Assembly (NCBI RefSeq): GCF_028283705.1
Contig: NZ_JAPWKD010000012.1
Coordinates: 167,999 to 231,998 of the forward strand
Length of the DNA: 64,000 nt
Source: Pantoea sp.
GTDB lineage: Bacteria; Pseudomonadota; Gammaproteobacteria; Enterobacterales; Enterobacteriaceae
Direction of reading: 5' to 3'
The position numbers were made by a program, and so were the translations under genes. Positions 8,692 through 19,935 of the stretch are shown in pieces. Position 1 is the first letter of the stretch. Every line of letters starts with the position of its first letter. Under the pieces are notes generated by a model, which had not been told where the DNA came from, ran no database searches, and saw nothing but the letters and a program-made list of their open reading frames with translations.

Positions 8692-9642
8692 ATGAAATTG
8701 TGGTTGCCGGGCTTAGCGACCTTGCTGCTCACCCTGACAGCACAGGCCGAAGATTATCGGGTGGTGTACTCGCCAAGCCTCTCACTGGAAGTGTATATCG
8801 ATGACGTGGCCAGTAATGCGCCGAACGACTGGTGTAAAGAGACGCTGCCGCTGCGCATTGTCTCGGGTAAAAGCACCGACTCCAGCGTACTCACCAGCTT
8901 CCTGCCGCGCGTAGGGACATTACTGGCGAATCAGTGTGGCACCCTTGATGTCATTCCCTGGCAAATGACTGATAAAGAAGGCAGCGTACTGGCGAACGGC
9001 AGTGCCACCAAATTGCAGAACTGGCGGCCGATTGTATTGAATGACGCCACGGCCAGTGCCAGCAACGATAATGCCGCACCGCTTGATTTATCGCGCCCTG
9101 CGGACAGCACGCCATTGCAGCAATTTGCGCTGCCCGGTGGCTGCCATTTCCGGACTTCATGGGATGAGAAAGGGGAATCGTTATTTGTCCCGGAGAGTAC
9201 CCAGCAGCACTGCTCCAGTGAAGGCTGGCTCGAAGGTGTAAGCGAACTGACGCTGATGAGTGCCGGTCAGACCCGCAGGCAGTCAGTGAATTTTTATCAG
9301 GGTTATCCCATCGCCGATCTCAATCTGAACGCGACAGCGTTGCAGGTGGTGGCTGTGAATAATCAACGCATGATTGTGACGCGTCCTGATGCCGACGGTA
9401 GCTGGCTGGTGTTGCCGTTTGATGCGCAACAACACCTGTGGCGCTTTACCGGGACTTTGCTGATCAAAATGGATAAGAACGCTGGACAAGATAGTGATGC
9501 CGTTAAAAAGCGGGTTGATACCTTACGTGGCGTCTGGACGCCACAGTTTATGCCACAGCAAAAAGTGACTGTGTTACTGATTGACACCCTGCATGCGGAT
9601 CTCGCCGATCCCGCGATTGGTGCCTGGCGTAACATTAATTAA
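8692..9642 (+). CDS. Periplasmic protein of the T6SS-type locus, function unknown
   Basis: 316 residues with a clear signal peptide (hydrophobic core, cleavage likely after LTAQA near residue 20). The mature part contains five cysteines and is otherwise not recognised. It lies between pppA and ppkA, so it may sense or relay a periplasmic signal to the transmembrane kinase, but that is inference. The start is ATG 8692 with AAGGA seven bases upstream; a longer frame reaching back into pppA is not plausible because it would bury the signal peptide. Confidence 0.75.
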   Translation: MKLWLPGLATLLLTLTAQAEDYRVVYSPSLSLEVYIDDVASNAPNDWCKETLPLRIVSGKSTDSSVLTSFLPRVGTLLANQCGTLDVIPWQMTDKEGSVLANGSATKLQNWRPIVLNDATASASNDNAAPLDLSRPADSTPLQQFALPGGCHFRTSWDEKGESLFVPESTQQHCSSEGWLEGVSELTLMSAGQTRRQSVNFYQGYPIADLNLNATALQVVAVNNQRMIVTRPDADGSWLVLPFDAQQHLWRFTGTLLIKMDKNAGQDSDAVKKRVDTLRGVWTPQFMPQQKVTVLLIDTLHADLADPAIGAWRNIN

Positions 9643-9707
9643 TTAGCGGTCGTTGCCCATGTCATCGCGATGGCCGGGCGCTACAGGACGTGTTCAGAGA
9701 GTTCACT

Positions 9708-11120
9708 ATGTCGGCAAACGATAATCAGAAAGTACCCAACGCCCTGCCTGCGGGTTACCGGTTCAATGAGTTTGAAATCAAGGATGTGATTGGCGGCGGT
9801 GGTTTCGGCATTGTTTACCGTGCCTGGGATCATCAGCTGGAGCGCACTATCGCCATCAAAGAATATATGCCGGTTTCACTGGCCATTCGTGCTGCTGATC
9901 TGTCGCTGGAGCTGCGCGGCGAGCGCTTTCAGAAGCTGTTCAACGCCGGTCGCAACAGCTTTATTCAGGAAGCCCGTCTGCTGGCGCGTTTTAATCATCC
10001 CGGCCTGCTGCATGTATTGCGTTTCTGGGAAGAGAACGGCACTGCCTATATGGGGACGCTCTACTACAGCGGCATGACGCTGAAAGAGTGGCAGCTGACC
10101 AGCCCGGAAAGCGTCAACGAAGCCTGGATACGTCGCCTGCTGCCGCCGTTGTTTGGCGCCATCAATACCATTCATCAGGCCGGTTACCTGCATCGTGATA
10201 TCTCACTGGATAATATCCAGATTCAGGAGAACCAGCTGCCAGTGCTGCTGGATTTCGGCTCCGCGCGTAAAGAGATTGGCAACCTGTCCGATGAAACCGA
10301 GATTATGCTGAAACCCGGTTTTGCGCCCATTGAACAATACAGCGAAGAAGGTGAAGGCGAACAGGGCCCCTGGACCGACATTTACGCGCTGGGCGCGGTA
10401 CTGCATAATCTGATTACCGGCTATGCGCCACCGGTTTCCGTGGTGCGCTGCATTGAAGACAACTATCAGTCGCTGGTAGAACGCAAACCTGCAGGCTATT
10501 CGCTGCCCCTGCTGCATGCCATCGACTGCGCGCTGGCGATGAAACCCACTGACCGGCCACAAACCATTGATGCTTTCGCCAGCCTGATAGACTTACCGGT
10601 AAGCGATGTCGAAGCGCTGGTAGCCCGGTATACCAGCGTCAGCGAAACGCCAGCGGAACCTGAACCAGCGATCATCATTCCTGAACCCCAAATCATGGGA
10701 GTTAACCATGCGGCGGCGGCCATTGAACCGCTCACCCCACGCAACGTCCGTCGTTTATCACCCGGACTACTGGCGGTGGCTGCCGTTGCACTGCTGGCGG
10801 TGATTGTTGCTGTCTGGAAAGTGAATCATCGTGAAGTGGCGGTGCCGTTAGTGAACTCAGGCACACCTGCACCCGCCGAAGCCAGCAAAACCGTCAGCAA
10901 TGCACCCGTGCTGGCAACCCTTTATCTGCGTTTGCAGAGCGGCGAGAATATCGTGCTGAATGGGAAAGCGCAGAACGTGAAGCCTGCCAGCAACGGGTTT
11001 GCCTCGCTGAGCCTGGCGGCAGGCCAGTATCATATTGAAGTGCACAGTGGCAGTCAGGTTCACAGCCAGACGCTGACCATTGATAAACCTGGCACCTGGC
11101 TGATTAACCCCGGCAATTAA
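9708..11120 (+). CDS. ppkA: Transmembrane serine/threonine kinase PpkA
   Basis: 470 residues. The N-terminal kinase domain has a glycine loop near 28-36, catalytic Lys near 51, HRDISLDN near 162 and DFGSAR near 181, so it looks catalytically competent. A single membrane helix lies at about 350-370, followed by a short periplasmic tail of about 100 residues. It should phosphorylate the FHA protein encoded upstream. Unlike some PpkA proteins it has no von Willebrand A domain. It ends the locus, and its last 4 bp overlap the convergent chaC stop. Confidence 0.88.
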   Translation: MSANDNQKVPNALPAGYRFNEFEIKDVIGGGGFGIVYRAWDHQLERTIAIKEYMPVSLAIRAADLSLELRGERFQKLFNAGRNSFIQEARLLARFNHPGLLHVLRFWEENGTAYMGTLYYSGMTLKEWQLTSPESVNEAWIRRLLPPLFGAINTIHQAGYLHRDISLDNIQIQENQLPVLLDFGSARKEIGNLSDETEIMLKPGFAPIEQYSEEGEGEQGPWTDIYALGAVLHNLITGYAPPVSVVRCIEDNYQSLVERKPAGYSLPLLHAIDCALAMKPTDRPQTIDAFASLIDLPVSDVEALVARYTSVSETPAEPEPAIIIPEPQIMGVNHAAAAIEPLTPRNVRRLSPGLLAVAAVALLAVIVAVWKVNHREVAVPLVNSGTPAPAEASKTVSNAPVLATLYLRLQSGENIVLNGKAQNVKPASNGFASLSLAAGQYHIEVHSGSQVHSQTLTIDKPGTWLINPGN

Positions 11121-11794
11121 GAGGATAAGCGCGCTGTACGCTGTTGCAGCGCTCTGACCTGGCTGGCAAGCACCGTTAGCCCTTCTTCCTGCATACCGCG
11201 CTTTGCCAGTTCCTGCTCCAGCGCAAAGAGATACTGCGCGTTGGTGCCCAGCGGGCCGCTGGCCTGGGCAATTAACGGGGCGATAGTTCCAGGGCAGGAA
11301 TCGGCTTCGAACAGCGGATGGCGCGGATCCATAATAAACACCAGCGCAGATACGCTGCGACCATCGTCCAGCTTCAGCTCACACCAGGTGGGCAGATAGC
11401 AGCCAGTGATCATTTCACGCTTCCACAGCAATTCCAGCTCTTCATGCAGACGCGCTTCTGGCAGACGAAACGCCAGCCCACTGGTGCTACCGCCCTCTTT
11501 CAGCGCCAGCATGCGGCCAGGGTGCGATGCGGTACCGCGTCCGGCCGTGAGGCGCAGACAGAAAGCACGATGCCAGCCATCAAGATGACCAGACGCCACT
11601 TCTTCCGACTCAAAAACCGGGTTCCACATTAGCGAGCCGTAACCGAAAATCCACACCGGACTTTGGTCAGGCCGACAGGCAAGCGTGGCAGCGAGAGAAG
11701 CGGCACGTTGCTCACAGCTCCACAGCAGCGTGTCATCAATATCGCCGAATGATGTTTTACAATCCGCTTTTAATAAGAATTCCCGGGTTAGCAA
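11117..11794 (-). CDS. chaC: Glutathione-specific gamma-glutamylcyclotransferase ChaC
   Basis: 225 residues. The nucleotide-loop motif VWIFGYGSLMWNP and the catalytic glutamate in the WKREMITGCYLP region are present. It degrades cytosolic glutathione to 5-oxoproline and Cys-Gly. I chose the TTG start at 11792-11794: a strong GAGGAGG lies six bases upstream, and the resulting N-terminus (TREFL.KADCKT) lines up with E. coli ChaC. An ATG at 11854 would add 20 residues with no family counterpart. It is convergent with ppkA. Confidence 0.9.
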   Translation of the reverse strand: MLTREFLLKADCKTSFGDIDDTLLWSCEQRAASLAATLACRPDQSPVWIFGYGSLMWNPVFESEEVASGHLDGWHRAFCLRLTAGRGTASHPGRMLALKEGGSTSGLAFRLPEARLHEELELLWKREMITGCYLPTWCELKLDDGRSVSALVFIMDPRHPLFEADSCPGTIAPLIAQASGPLGTNAQYLFALEQELAKRGMQEEGLTVLASQVRALQQRTARLSS

Positions 11795-12042
11795 TGCGAC
11801 CTCCTCAACTCCCCTGACATCCTGTCGATTTGGCTCCGCTGAAACTGATTTCATGACCTTTGGCTAGCACAGAGCTGCCAGATAAGAAGACATTAATGCA
11901 TTTGTCACAATTTTTTCAAGGTTGATGCCGATCACAAAGGGTAAATTGCCCGTAAATAGCATCGGCTGCCTGGCATGATACTTGAGGTGAGAAAGTCAGA
12001 TGGGTTGAGAAGTGTGAAGCGGGCCGCAAAGACCCGCGCAAA

Positions 12043-12273
12043 TTAATGTTTACGATGCCACTTATTATCGTCGCCCTTTTGGTAATCTTTTTTCACTGCC
12101 GCCCAGGCCACTTTATGTGCCACCTTTTCCCGTGAATCATCGCCGCGCCAATCGTCTTCATCCTGATACTGATCCCAGGCGCTGTTAAACGCTTTCTGGT
12201 AGATGGTTTGCGCGTGCGCTGGCAGTACATGGCGTATGCTGTCAGGCAGTTGACGTGTTGATGAATAAGGCAT
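12043..12273 (-). CDS. chaB: Cation transport regulator ChaB
   Basis: 76 residues, close to E. coli ChaB along its whole length (LP.S..HVLP.HAQ..Y..AFNSAWDQY, then HKVAWAAVK). This small cytoplasmic protein has long been linked to the ChaA antiporter, though its mechanism is unclear. It is divergent from chaA across a 368-bp AT-rich region. Confidence 0.93.
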   Translation of the reverse strand: MPYSSTRQLPDSIRHVLPAHAQTIYQKAFNSAWDQYQDEDDWRGDDSREKVAHKVAWAAVKKDYQKGDDNKWHRKH

Positions 12274-12641
12274 AGTTCCTCCCCTGCGAACACACCTTAT
12301 AAGTCTGGAACAGATAAAGAAAAACGCAAACCACCATTTTTACCTTACAAACAGAATAATTCAGTTATAACATAAATTTCTATTCATAAACTCAAAATTA
12401 AATCGCAAAAATCACCATGAAAACCTTCACCATTCAAACATTAACACCATGAAAATATGAAGATGAATTGAGATAACTTTGTTTTTTACCCGAATTGGTC
12501 TTGATTTCACTAAAAGTAAAAACGCGTAAAGATGCAACAACGGAGAAGCTGAAAAGTTACACTGCGCATCGCGGTAAAACCACGTATATTTATCAGGCAC
12601 TGACTGCCTGATTTTGTTCTTTTTTCCGGAGAGGATGGTGA
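12274..12641. other. AT-rich divergent promoter region chaB/chaA
   Basis: A 368-bp non-coding region, strongly AT-rich between about 12300 and 12560. It should carry the divergent promoters of chaB and chaA. No RNA gene or convincing operator is seen. Confidence 0.5.
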
Positions 12642-13733
12642 ATGGCTGCACAAGAGAAAACCCGACATTCTGAGTATTCCCTGATTTTCCCGATTGTCGC
12701 CCTGGCAGTATTGAGCTTTTTTGGCGGGCAAACCAGCCTTCTGGCTGTAGTCGGCATTAACCTGCTGGCGCTGGTTGCTATTCTGAGCAGCGCATTCAGC
12801 GTGGTTCGTCATGCTGACGTTCTGGCCCACCGGCTGGGTGAACCTTATGGCTCACTGATCCTCAGCTTGTCAGTGGTGATTCTGGAGGTCAGCCTGATCT
12901 CCGCGCTGATGGCAACCGGCGATGCCGCGCCCGCACTGATGCGCGATACGCTTTACTCCATCATTATGATTGTTACCGCAGGCCTGGTCGGCTTTGCGCT
13001 GCTGCTCGGCGGACGTAAATTCGCTACCCAGTACGTCAATCTGGTCGGCGTTAAGCAGTATCTGATCGCCATTTTCCCGCTGGCGATTCTGGTGCTGGTT
13101 TTCCCCAATGCGTTACCCGGTGGCAATTTCACTACCGCCCAGGCGTTGCTGATTGCGGCGATTTCCGCGGCGATGTATGGCGTGTTTCTGCTGATTCAGA
13201 CCAAAACGCACCAGAATTTGTTTGTTTATGAGCACGAAGATGAGAGCGATGATGGCGACCCGCATCATGGCAAACCATCGGCGCACAGTTCTGTCTGGCA
13301 TACCGCATGGCTGATTGTGCATCTGATTGCGGTGATCAGCGTGACCAAAATGAACGCCAATACGCTGGAATATCTGCTGACAGAATTAAATGCACCCGAG
13401 CAGTTTACCGGCTTCCTGGTGGCATTACTGATTCTGTCACCGGAAGGACTCGGGGCGATCAAAGCGGTGCTGATGAACCAGGTACAGCGCGCAATGAACC
13501 TGTTTTTCGGTTCCGTGCTGGCGACAATTTCCCTGACGGTACCTGCGGTGACCATCATCGCTACGCTGACGGGCCAGCAGCTGGTGTTCGGTCTGGAGCC
13601 GCCGCATATGGTGGTAATGAGCGCCGTACTGATCCTGTGCCATATTTCGTTTTCCACCGGGCGTACCAATGTGCTCAACGGCGCGGCCCATCTGGCCTTG
13701 TTTGTCGGCTATCTGATGACGATTATGTTGTAA
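12642..13733 (+). CDS. chaA: Sodium-potassium/proton antiporter ChaA
   Basis: 363 residues, a CaCA-superfamily inner-membrane exchanger with about 10-11 membrane helices. The two family repeats are visible (GEPYGSLILSLSVVILEVSL near 60-80 and GFLVALLILSPEGLGA near 260-275), each carrying the conserved acidic ion-binding residue. The acidic, His-containing cytoplasmic loop (HEDESDDGDPHHG) matches E. coli. It extrudes Na+, K+ and Ca2+ at alkaline pH. The ATG is preceded by GGAGAGGA. Confidence 0.95.
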   Translation: MAAQEKTRHSEYSLIFPIVALAVLSFFGGQTSLLAVVGINLLALVAILSSAFSVVRHADVLAHRLGEPYGSLILSLSVVILEVSLISALMATGDAAPALMRDTLYSIIMIVTAGLVGFALLLGGRKFATQYVNLVGVKQYLIAIFPLAILVLVFPNALPGGNFTTAQALLIAAISAAMYGVFLLIQTKTHQNLFVYEHEDESDDGDPHHGKPSAHSSVWHTAWLIVHLIAVISVTKMNANTLEYLLTELNAPEQFTGFLVALLILSPEGLGAIKAVLMNQVQRAMNLFFGSVLATISLTVPAVTIIATLTGQQLVFGLEPPHMVVMSAVLILCHISFSTGRTNVLNGAAHLALFVGYLMTIML

Positions 13734-13746
13734 CCGAACGCGCAAT

Positions 13747-13774
13747 AAAAAAGGCGTCTTACGACGCCTTTTTT
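13747..13774. terminator. Bidirectional terminator chaA/kdsA
   Basis: A 12-bp perfect stem (AAAAAAGGCGTC/GACGCCTTTTTT) with a TTAC loop lies between two convergent genes. The A/T tracts on both sides make it work in both directions. Confidence 0.92.
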
Positions 13775-13788
13775 CATCAACCGGCAAA

Positions 13789-14652
<864 letters not shown>

Positions 14653-14668
14653 TTATTCAGAGGTACGC

Positions 14669-15478
14669 TTAGTGCAGCGTGACCTGTTTTTGTTCAATTG
14701 CGTGGATCTGCACCCGAATCATTTCGCTCACCGGGTCTTCCGGACACTGTTCAACAAAGTAGGTAAGATCGTTCAGCGCGATATGTTCACATTCCAGCTG
14801 AGCATAGATCAAACCACGATCGCGGATTTCATACGGGTCGTCCGGATCGATTTGCAACAGCACCTGGCTGACATTCAGCGCCAGCTCCATCTTCTTCTCT
14901 TCCATCAGCGCCGCTTTCAGCGTATCGAGCATTTTGCGCATCACGCTGACGGTTTTCGCTTCGTCGAGATCATCCTGATAGAGCTTCGCTGTCGGGCTGA
15001 TATTGCCCTTCAGCCACACTTCCAGCGTATGGGTATCAAGGGTTTCGCCGTTAAACGGATTGATCAACCACATCTCGCCATCCAGCCAGTCCGCGCGCAG
15101 AATCATCTGCGTCGGGAAAATCACCGGCATCAGCGGCAACTCCAGCTCCTCAGCGATATGCAGCAGGATCACGCCCAGTGACACCGCCGTGCCCTGGCGG
15201 CTTTTCAGCACCTTATCGATCCATAACGCATCCGATAAATTGTAGACGCCACTGGCACCACCAAATCCCCACTGGCGATAAAACAGCTCCAGCAACTTTT
15301 CCAGTTGCAGGTCGGCATCCGTTGCACTGCTGACATAAACGCGCGCTTCTTCAACCAACGCAGCCAGCTGAAGCTCAACGGATTGAGCAGAAAAATCTTC
15401 ACGGATGGCGCAGGTTGCGCCAATAACCGCTTCACTTAACGGTGTTTGACTGTAATCAAGTTGCTCTGGCGAGGTCAT
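14669..15478 (-). CDS. sirB1: SirB1 family protein (transglutaminase-like/TPR)
   Basis: 269 residues, matching E. coli YchA/SirB1 in length and pattern. The N-terminal part belongs to the transglutaminase-like fold and the C-terminal part has TPR-like helices. Its biochemical role is not established. It overlaps the sirB2 stop by 4 bp and lies 25 bp upstream of kdsA, so it is in the same transcription unit. Confidence 0.92.
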   Translation of the reverse strand: MTSPEQLDYSQTPLSEAVIGATCAIREDFSAQSVELQLAALVEEARVYVSSATDADLQLEKLLELFYRQWGFGGASGVYNLSDALWIDKVLKSRQGTAVSLGVILLHIAEELELPLMPVIFPTQMILRADWLDGEMWLINPFNGETLDTHTLEVWLKGNISPTAKLYQDDLDEAKTVSVMRKMLDTLKAALMEEKKMELALNVSQVLLQIDPDDPYEIRDRGLIYAQLECEHIALNDLTYFVEQCPEDPVSEMIRVQIHAIEQKQVTLH

Positions 15479-15873
15479 ACTATCCCCAATAACGGCACTT
15501 TGGTCATCGCCAGCTTAAACACGACCAGCAACGCCACGATAGCCAGCAGACAGGCAATCCAGCGGATACTTATCTTGCGTGGGCGACGACTTAGTGCCAC
15601 GGAACCTAAGGCGATGTAGATAATAACCCCTATCAGCTTCTCCGTCAGCCAGCTTCCTTGTGGTGAGAACGGGTAAAAGTGCGTAATCATGACCAACAGC
15701 ACGCCGCTCAACAGTAAAAAGGTGTCGTTTACGTGTGGCGCAATGCGCACCCAGCGACGGTTCAACTGCCCGGAACCGGTACAAAGCCAGTAGAAACGCA
15801 GCAAGAACAGGCTAATGGTGATGACCACCGTCAGCAGGTGGAAATGTTTGATCAGTGGATACCAGGTAACCAT
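15475..15873 (-). CDS. sirB2: SirB2 family inner-membrane protein
   Basis: 132 residues with four predicted membrane helices, matching the SirB2/YchQ family in size and in position between prmC and sirB1. The function is unknown; the name comes from an old Salmonella invasion-gene screen. The 4-bp overlap with sirB1 indicates coupling. Confidence 0.9.
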   Translation of the reverse strand: MVTWYPLIKHFHLLTVVITISLFLLRFYWLCTGSGQLNRRWVRIAPHVNDTFLLLSGVLLVMITHFYPFSPQGSWLTEKLIGVIIYIALGSVALSRRPRKISIRWIACLLAIVALLVVFKLAMTKVPLLGIV

Positions 15874-15886
15874 CTTGCTTCCTTAA

Positions 15887-16717
15887 TCAGAGAAATTGTC
15901 CAAGCGTCACGCGCGGATTACCGCCGTAATCGTCCACGGTGTTCACCTCTTGATAGCCGTGCTGAACCAGTAAGGTACGCACCGCCTCACCCTGTTGCCA
16001 GCCATGCTCGAGCAACAGCCAGCCGCCCGGCAAAAGCCAATCCGGGGCCGATGCGATAATGACCCGAAGATCCGCCAGTCCGGCATCATCGGCCACCAAC
16101 GCGCTGAGTGGTTCAAAACGTACATCCCCCTGCTGCAGATGTTCATCGGCGGCATCAATATAGGGAGGATTGCTGACGATCAGGTCAAAACGTTGTGGGG
16201 GAAGGTCGCTAAACCAGTGGCTGAGGAAAAACGTTGCGTTAGAAATATGCAGACGCTGCGCATTTTCCTGCGCCAGCGCCACGGCAGCGGCAACACGATC
16301 GCAGCCGATAACCTGGCAATCAGGTCGCTCACTGGCCAACGCCAGCGCGATAGCACCGGTGCCGGTGCCCAGGTCAAGTATGTTTGCGGCAGCAGCAGGC
16401 AGATGGGTCAGCGCCTGCTCCACCAGCACTTCGGTATCAGGACGCGGGATCAGGGTGGCGTCACTGACGCGTAGCGGCAGCGACCAGAATTCGCGTTCAC
16501 CCACCAGATGCGCCACCGGCTCACCCCGGGCACGACGTGCCAGCAGAGTATCGAGTTGCTGTAGCTGGGTGTCATCAAGCTGCGCATCATCAAACGCCAC
16601 CAGCCAGCTGCGGGATTTGCCCGTGACAAACGCCAGCAGAATTTCTGCATCGCGTTTTGGGCTATCGCCACCACGGAGCGTAGTGACGGCCTGCCGGAGC
16701 CAATGACGGATTTCCAT
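15887..16717 (-). CDS. prmC: Release-factor glutamine methyltransferase PrmC
   Basis: 276 residues. The SAM-binding motif (ILDLGTGTGAIALAL near 115-130) and the catalytic NPPY (near 183-186) are both present. It methylates the Gln of the GGQ motif of RF1 and RF2. The start codon overlaps the prfA stop, so it is translated together with its substrate gene. Confidence 0.96.
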   Translation of the reverse strand: MEIRHWLRQAVTTLRGGDSPKRDAEILLAFVTGKSRSWLVAFDDAQLDDTQLQQLDTLLARRARGEPVAHLVGEREFWSLPLRVSDATLIPRPDTEVLVEQALTHLPAAAANILDLGTGTGAIALALASERPDCQVIGCDRVAAAVALAQENAQRLHISNATFFLSHWFSDLPPQRFDLIVSNPPYIDAADEHLQQGDVRFEPLSALVADDAGLADLRVIIASAPDWLLPGGWLLLEHGWQQGEAVRTLLVQHGYQEVNTVDDYGGNPRVTLGQFL

Positions 16718-17799
16718 TAATCCTGTCCAGCCAGCGCCGCCAGCTGATCGGCCTGATATTCCTGCACAATCGGTTCAATCAGGGTATCCAGCTTACCTTC
16801 CATGGTTTCGTCCAGACGATAAAGCGTCAGGTTGATACGGTGGTCGGTCACCCTTCCCTGCGGGAAGTTATAGGTGCGGATACGGTCGGAGCGGTCACCG
16901 CTGCCCAGCAGGTTGCGACGCGTTGAGGCTTCGGCTTCGTGGCGTTTTGCCATTTCAGCTGCGTGGATACGCGCACCCAATACGGCCAGCGCTTTCGCTT
17001 TGTTTTTATGCTGCGAACGCTCGTCCTGGCACTCCACCACAATACCGGTCGGCAGGTGGGTAATGCGGATAGCAGAGTCGGTGGTGTTAACGTGCTGGCC
17101 ACCGGCACCGGAGGAGCGGAAAGTATCAATTTTCAGGTCGCCTGGATTGATTTCCGGCAGTTCGGCTTCCGGCAACTCAGGCATCACCGCCACGGTACAG
17201 GCTGAAGTATGGATGCGGCCCTGCGACTCCGTTTCCGGAACGCGCTGCACGCGATGTCCACCCGACTCAAACTTGAAGCGACCATAAGCGCCATCGCCAA
17301 TTACGCGGGCGATAACCTCTTTATAACCGCCGTGCTCGCCGTCATTGCTGCTGATAATTTCTACCTGCCAGCGACGCGCTTCCGCATAACGGCTGTACAT
17401 ACGGAACAGGTCTCCGGCAAAAATCGCCGCTTCATCACCGCCAGTGCCCGCACGGACTTCCACAAAGCAGGGACGCTCGTCGTCAGGATCCTTCGGCAAC
17501 AGCAATACCTGTAGCTGTTGCTCCAGTATTTCGCGTTTTTCGCGTGACGTTTTCAGTTCTTCCTGCGCCATATCGCGCATTTCAGGATCGTCGAGCAGCA
17601 TCTCAGCCGTCTCAACATCTTCCTGTACCTGCTGCCATTCACGGAAACAGCGGGTCACGTCAGACAGCTGTGCATATTCGCGCGAAAGCGCACGGAAACG
17701 GTCTTGATCGGCAATCACGCCAGCATCGCCCAGCATCGCTTCCACTTCTTCGTGACGTTCCTGGAGCGCTTGCAGCTTGGCAACAATAGAGGTCTTCAT
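16717..17799 (-). CDS. prfA: Peptide chain release factor 1
   Basis: 360 residues, the standard RF1 length. The peptidyl-tRNA hydrolysis motif [10 protein letters not shown] (GGQ near 233-235) is intact. The stop-codon reading motif is P-E-T where E. coli has P-A-T, within the PxT variation seen in the family. It recognises UAA and UAG. It is located between hemA and prmC as in other enterobacteria. Confidence 0.97.
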   Translation of the reverse strand: MKTSIVAKLQALQERHEEVEAMLGDAGVIADQDRFRALSREYAQLSDVTRCFREWQQVQEDVETAEMLLDDPEMRDMAQEELKTSREKREILEQQLQVLLLPKDPDDERPCFVEVRAGTGGDEAAIFAGDLFRMYSRYAEARRWQVEIISSNDGEHGGYKEVIARVIGDGAYGRFKFESGGHRVQRVPETESQGRIHTSACTVAVMPELPEAELPEINPGDLKIDTFRSSGAGGQHVNTTDSAIRITHLPTGIVVECQDERSQHKNKAKALAVLGARIHAAEMAKRHEAEASTRRNLLGSGDRSDRIRTYNFPQGRVTDHRINLTLYRLDETMEGKLDTLIEPIVQEYQADQLAALAGQD

Positions 17800-17834
17800 G
17801 TAATTGAGGGTATCCCGTAAAAGGACGTAACAGC

Positions 17835-19091
17835 CTAATCGAGACCGAGACTGTCACGTAAGATCTGCAGGCGTTCGCTGTCGCCATCGCGCGCGGCCTG
17901 CTGTAGTGATTTGGTTGGAGCGTGAATTAAACGGTTGGTCAGCTTGTGTGCCAACTCCTGCAATACTTTTTCCGCATCCGCGCCCTGACGCAATGCTGCC
18001 AGAGCACGCTCCTGCAATTCTGCGCGGACATCATCAGCCTGGGTACGATACTCGCGAATGGTTTCAACGGCACTTTGCGCGCGCAGCCAGGCCATAAATT
18101 CGCCACTTTCCTGCACCACAATGCTTTCGGCCTGCACGGCAGCGGCTTTACGCTGCGCCATATTCTGCTCAATGATGGCCTGCAGGTCATCCACGCTGTA
18201 GAGATAGGCATTAGCAAGTTTGCCCACTTCCGGCTCTACGTCACGCGGTACCGCGATATCCACCAGCAGCATTGGCTGGTTACGGCGTGCTTTTAACGCG
18301 CGTTCCACCATCCCTTTGCCGATAATGGGCAGCGGGCTGGCAGTAGAAGAAATAATAATATCAGCATCGGCCAGACGCGAATCAATATCCGCCAGACCAA
18401 TCACTTCAGCCCCGACCTCATCGGCCAGCAGCTGAGCGCGCTCACGCGTACGGTTGGCGATCATCAGTTTTTGCACATGGTGCTCGCGCAAATGGCGCGC
18501 CACCAGCTCGATGGTTTCACCGGCACCCACCAGTAAAACATTGACGGTGCTGAGCGATTCAAAGATTTGACGCGCCAGGGAACAGGCGGCAAAAGCGACG
18601 GAAACCGCGCTGGCACCGATTTCAGTTTCGGTACGGACGCGTTTGGCGACAGAGAAGGTCTTCTGGAACATGCGCTCCAGTTCGCTGGTCAACGCATGAC
18701 CGCGCTGGGAATCGGCGAAGGCTTTTTTCACCTGCCCCAGAATTTGGGGCTCGCCCAGCACCAGTGAGTCCAGCCCGCTGGCGACGCGCATCAGATGGCT
18801 GACGGCGGCGTTATCCTGATGCCAGTAGAGACTTTTGCGCACATCTTCTTCGCGCAGCTGGTGATAATCACACAACCAGCGCACCAGCTTCTCCTGCAAA
18901 TCAGTCTGCTGCTCTACGCTGAGGTAGAGTTCAGTACGATTACAGGTGGAAAGCACCACTCCGCTTTGCACCATCGGTTGGGACAGCAGGCTGCTAAGTG
19001 CCTGATCCAGCGTATCCGGCGTGAACGATACACGTTCGCGCAGTGCAACGGGTGCGGTTTTATGGTTGATTCCGAGAGCAAGCAGCGTCAT
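17835..19091 (-). CDS. hemA: Glutamyl-tRNA reductase
   Basis: 418 residues, the E. coli length, starting [14 protein letters not shown]. The catalytic Cys in the [10 protein letters not shown] motif (near 50) and the NADPH-binding region ([13 protein letters not shown]) are present. It carries out the first step of C5-pathway tetrapyrrole synthesis. The start is ATG 19091; an in-frame extension to 19175 adds 28 residues not found in the family. It is divergent from lolB across about 215 bp that must hold both promoters. Confidence 0.97.
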   Translation of the reverse strand: MTLLALGINHKTAPVALRERVSFTPDTLDQALSSLLSQPMVQSGVVLSTCNRTELYLSVEQQTDLQEKLVRWLCDYHQLREEDVRKSLYWHQDNAAVSHLMRVASGLDSLVLGEPQILGQVKKAFADSQRGHALTSELERMFQKTFSVAKRVRTETEIGASAVSVAFAACSLARQIFESLSTVNVLLVGAGETIELVARHLREHHVQKLMIANRTRERAQLLADEVGAEVIGLADIDSRLADADIIISSTASPLPIIGKGMVERALKARRNQPMLLVDIAVPRDVEPEVGKLANAYLYSVDDLQAIIEQNMAQRKAAAVQAESIVVQESGEFMAWLRAQSAVETIREYRTQADDVRAELQERALAALRQGADAEKVLQELAHKLTNRLIHAPTKSLQQAARDGDSERLQILRDSLGLD

Positions 19092-19308
19092 GGTGATTCT
19101 GGTTGGGATATCCCAGGTATTGTCATGGTTTTGTGAAGCGCATTCTACAAGATGCCTTAGATCAAGAAAAGCCATACAAAGGCTATGACTGTAATAAGAT
19201 TAAACTGATCGTGCGCAATAATCCGTACATCAGCATTGACGGCTTAGATGCGGATGGTTAGCGTTACCGGTTACGAAATAAAAACGTGTCTGAGGAGATG
19301 ACCACGTG

Positions 19309-19935
19309 ATGCACATGCCCCCGCGCAAGCTGTTGCGCCTTCTACCCCTTGCCAGTGTGCTGCTGGCTGCCTGTAGCATCAACAAGCCGCAGCAGGGTCC
19401 TGGTCCCAGCACCACCTCACCACAGTGGCAACAACATCAGCAGACAGTGGCGAAAATCAGCCACTATGAAACCCGTGGTGCGTTCGCTTACATCTCTGAT
19501 CGCCAGAAAGTGTATGCCCGTTTTAACTGGCAACAAACCGCCGCTGACCGCTATCGCCTGTTGCTAACCAACCCGCTGGGTAGCACCGAGTTGCAGCTGG
19601 ATGCACAAGGTTCAGTCGTTCAAATCGTCGATAACAAAGGCAAGCGCTACGTTAGCAACGATGCTGAAAAAATGATCTCCCAGCTGACCGGCATGGATAT
19701 TCCGCTCGCCAATCTGCGTCAGTGGATGATGGGCCTGCCTGGCGATGCCAGCGAGTATCAGCTGAACGACCAATATCAGTTGCAGAGCCTGAACTATAGC
19801 CGTAACGGCCAGCAGTGGAAGGTCTCGATTACGGATTATGACAGCAAAGTCACACCACCGCTGCCGGCAAATCTGGAGCTGTCTGAAGGTGGCCAGCGCA
19901 TCAAACTGCGTATGGATAGCTGGACCGTACAATGA
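19309..19935 (+). CDS. lolB: Outer-membrane lipoprotein receptor LolB
   Basis: 208 residues with a lipobox (LLAACS) near residue 22 and the LolB body ([21 protein letters not shown]). It accepts lipoproteins from LolA and inserts them in the outer membrane. ATG 19309 and GTG 19306 are adjacent candidates served by GAGGAG around 19292. Its end overlaps ispE by 4 bp. Confidence 0.95.
   Translation: MHMPPRKLLRLLPLASVLLAACSINKPQQGPGPSTTSPQWQQHQQTVAKISHYETRGAFAYISDRQKVYARFNWQQTAADRYRLLLTNPLGSTELQLDAQGSVVQIVDNKGKRYVSNDAEKMISQLTGMDIPLANLRQWMMGLPGDASEYQLNDQYQLQSLNYSRNGQQWKVSITDYDSKVTPPLPANLELSEGGQRIKLRMDSWTVQ

Noticed and set aside
17835..19175. Longer HemA start at 19175
   Set aside because: The family starts at MTLLALG (19091); the extra residues are unrelated.
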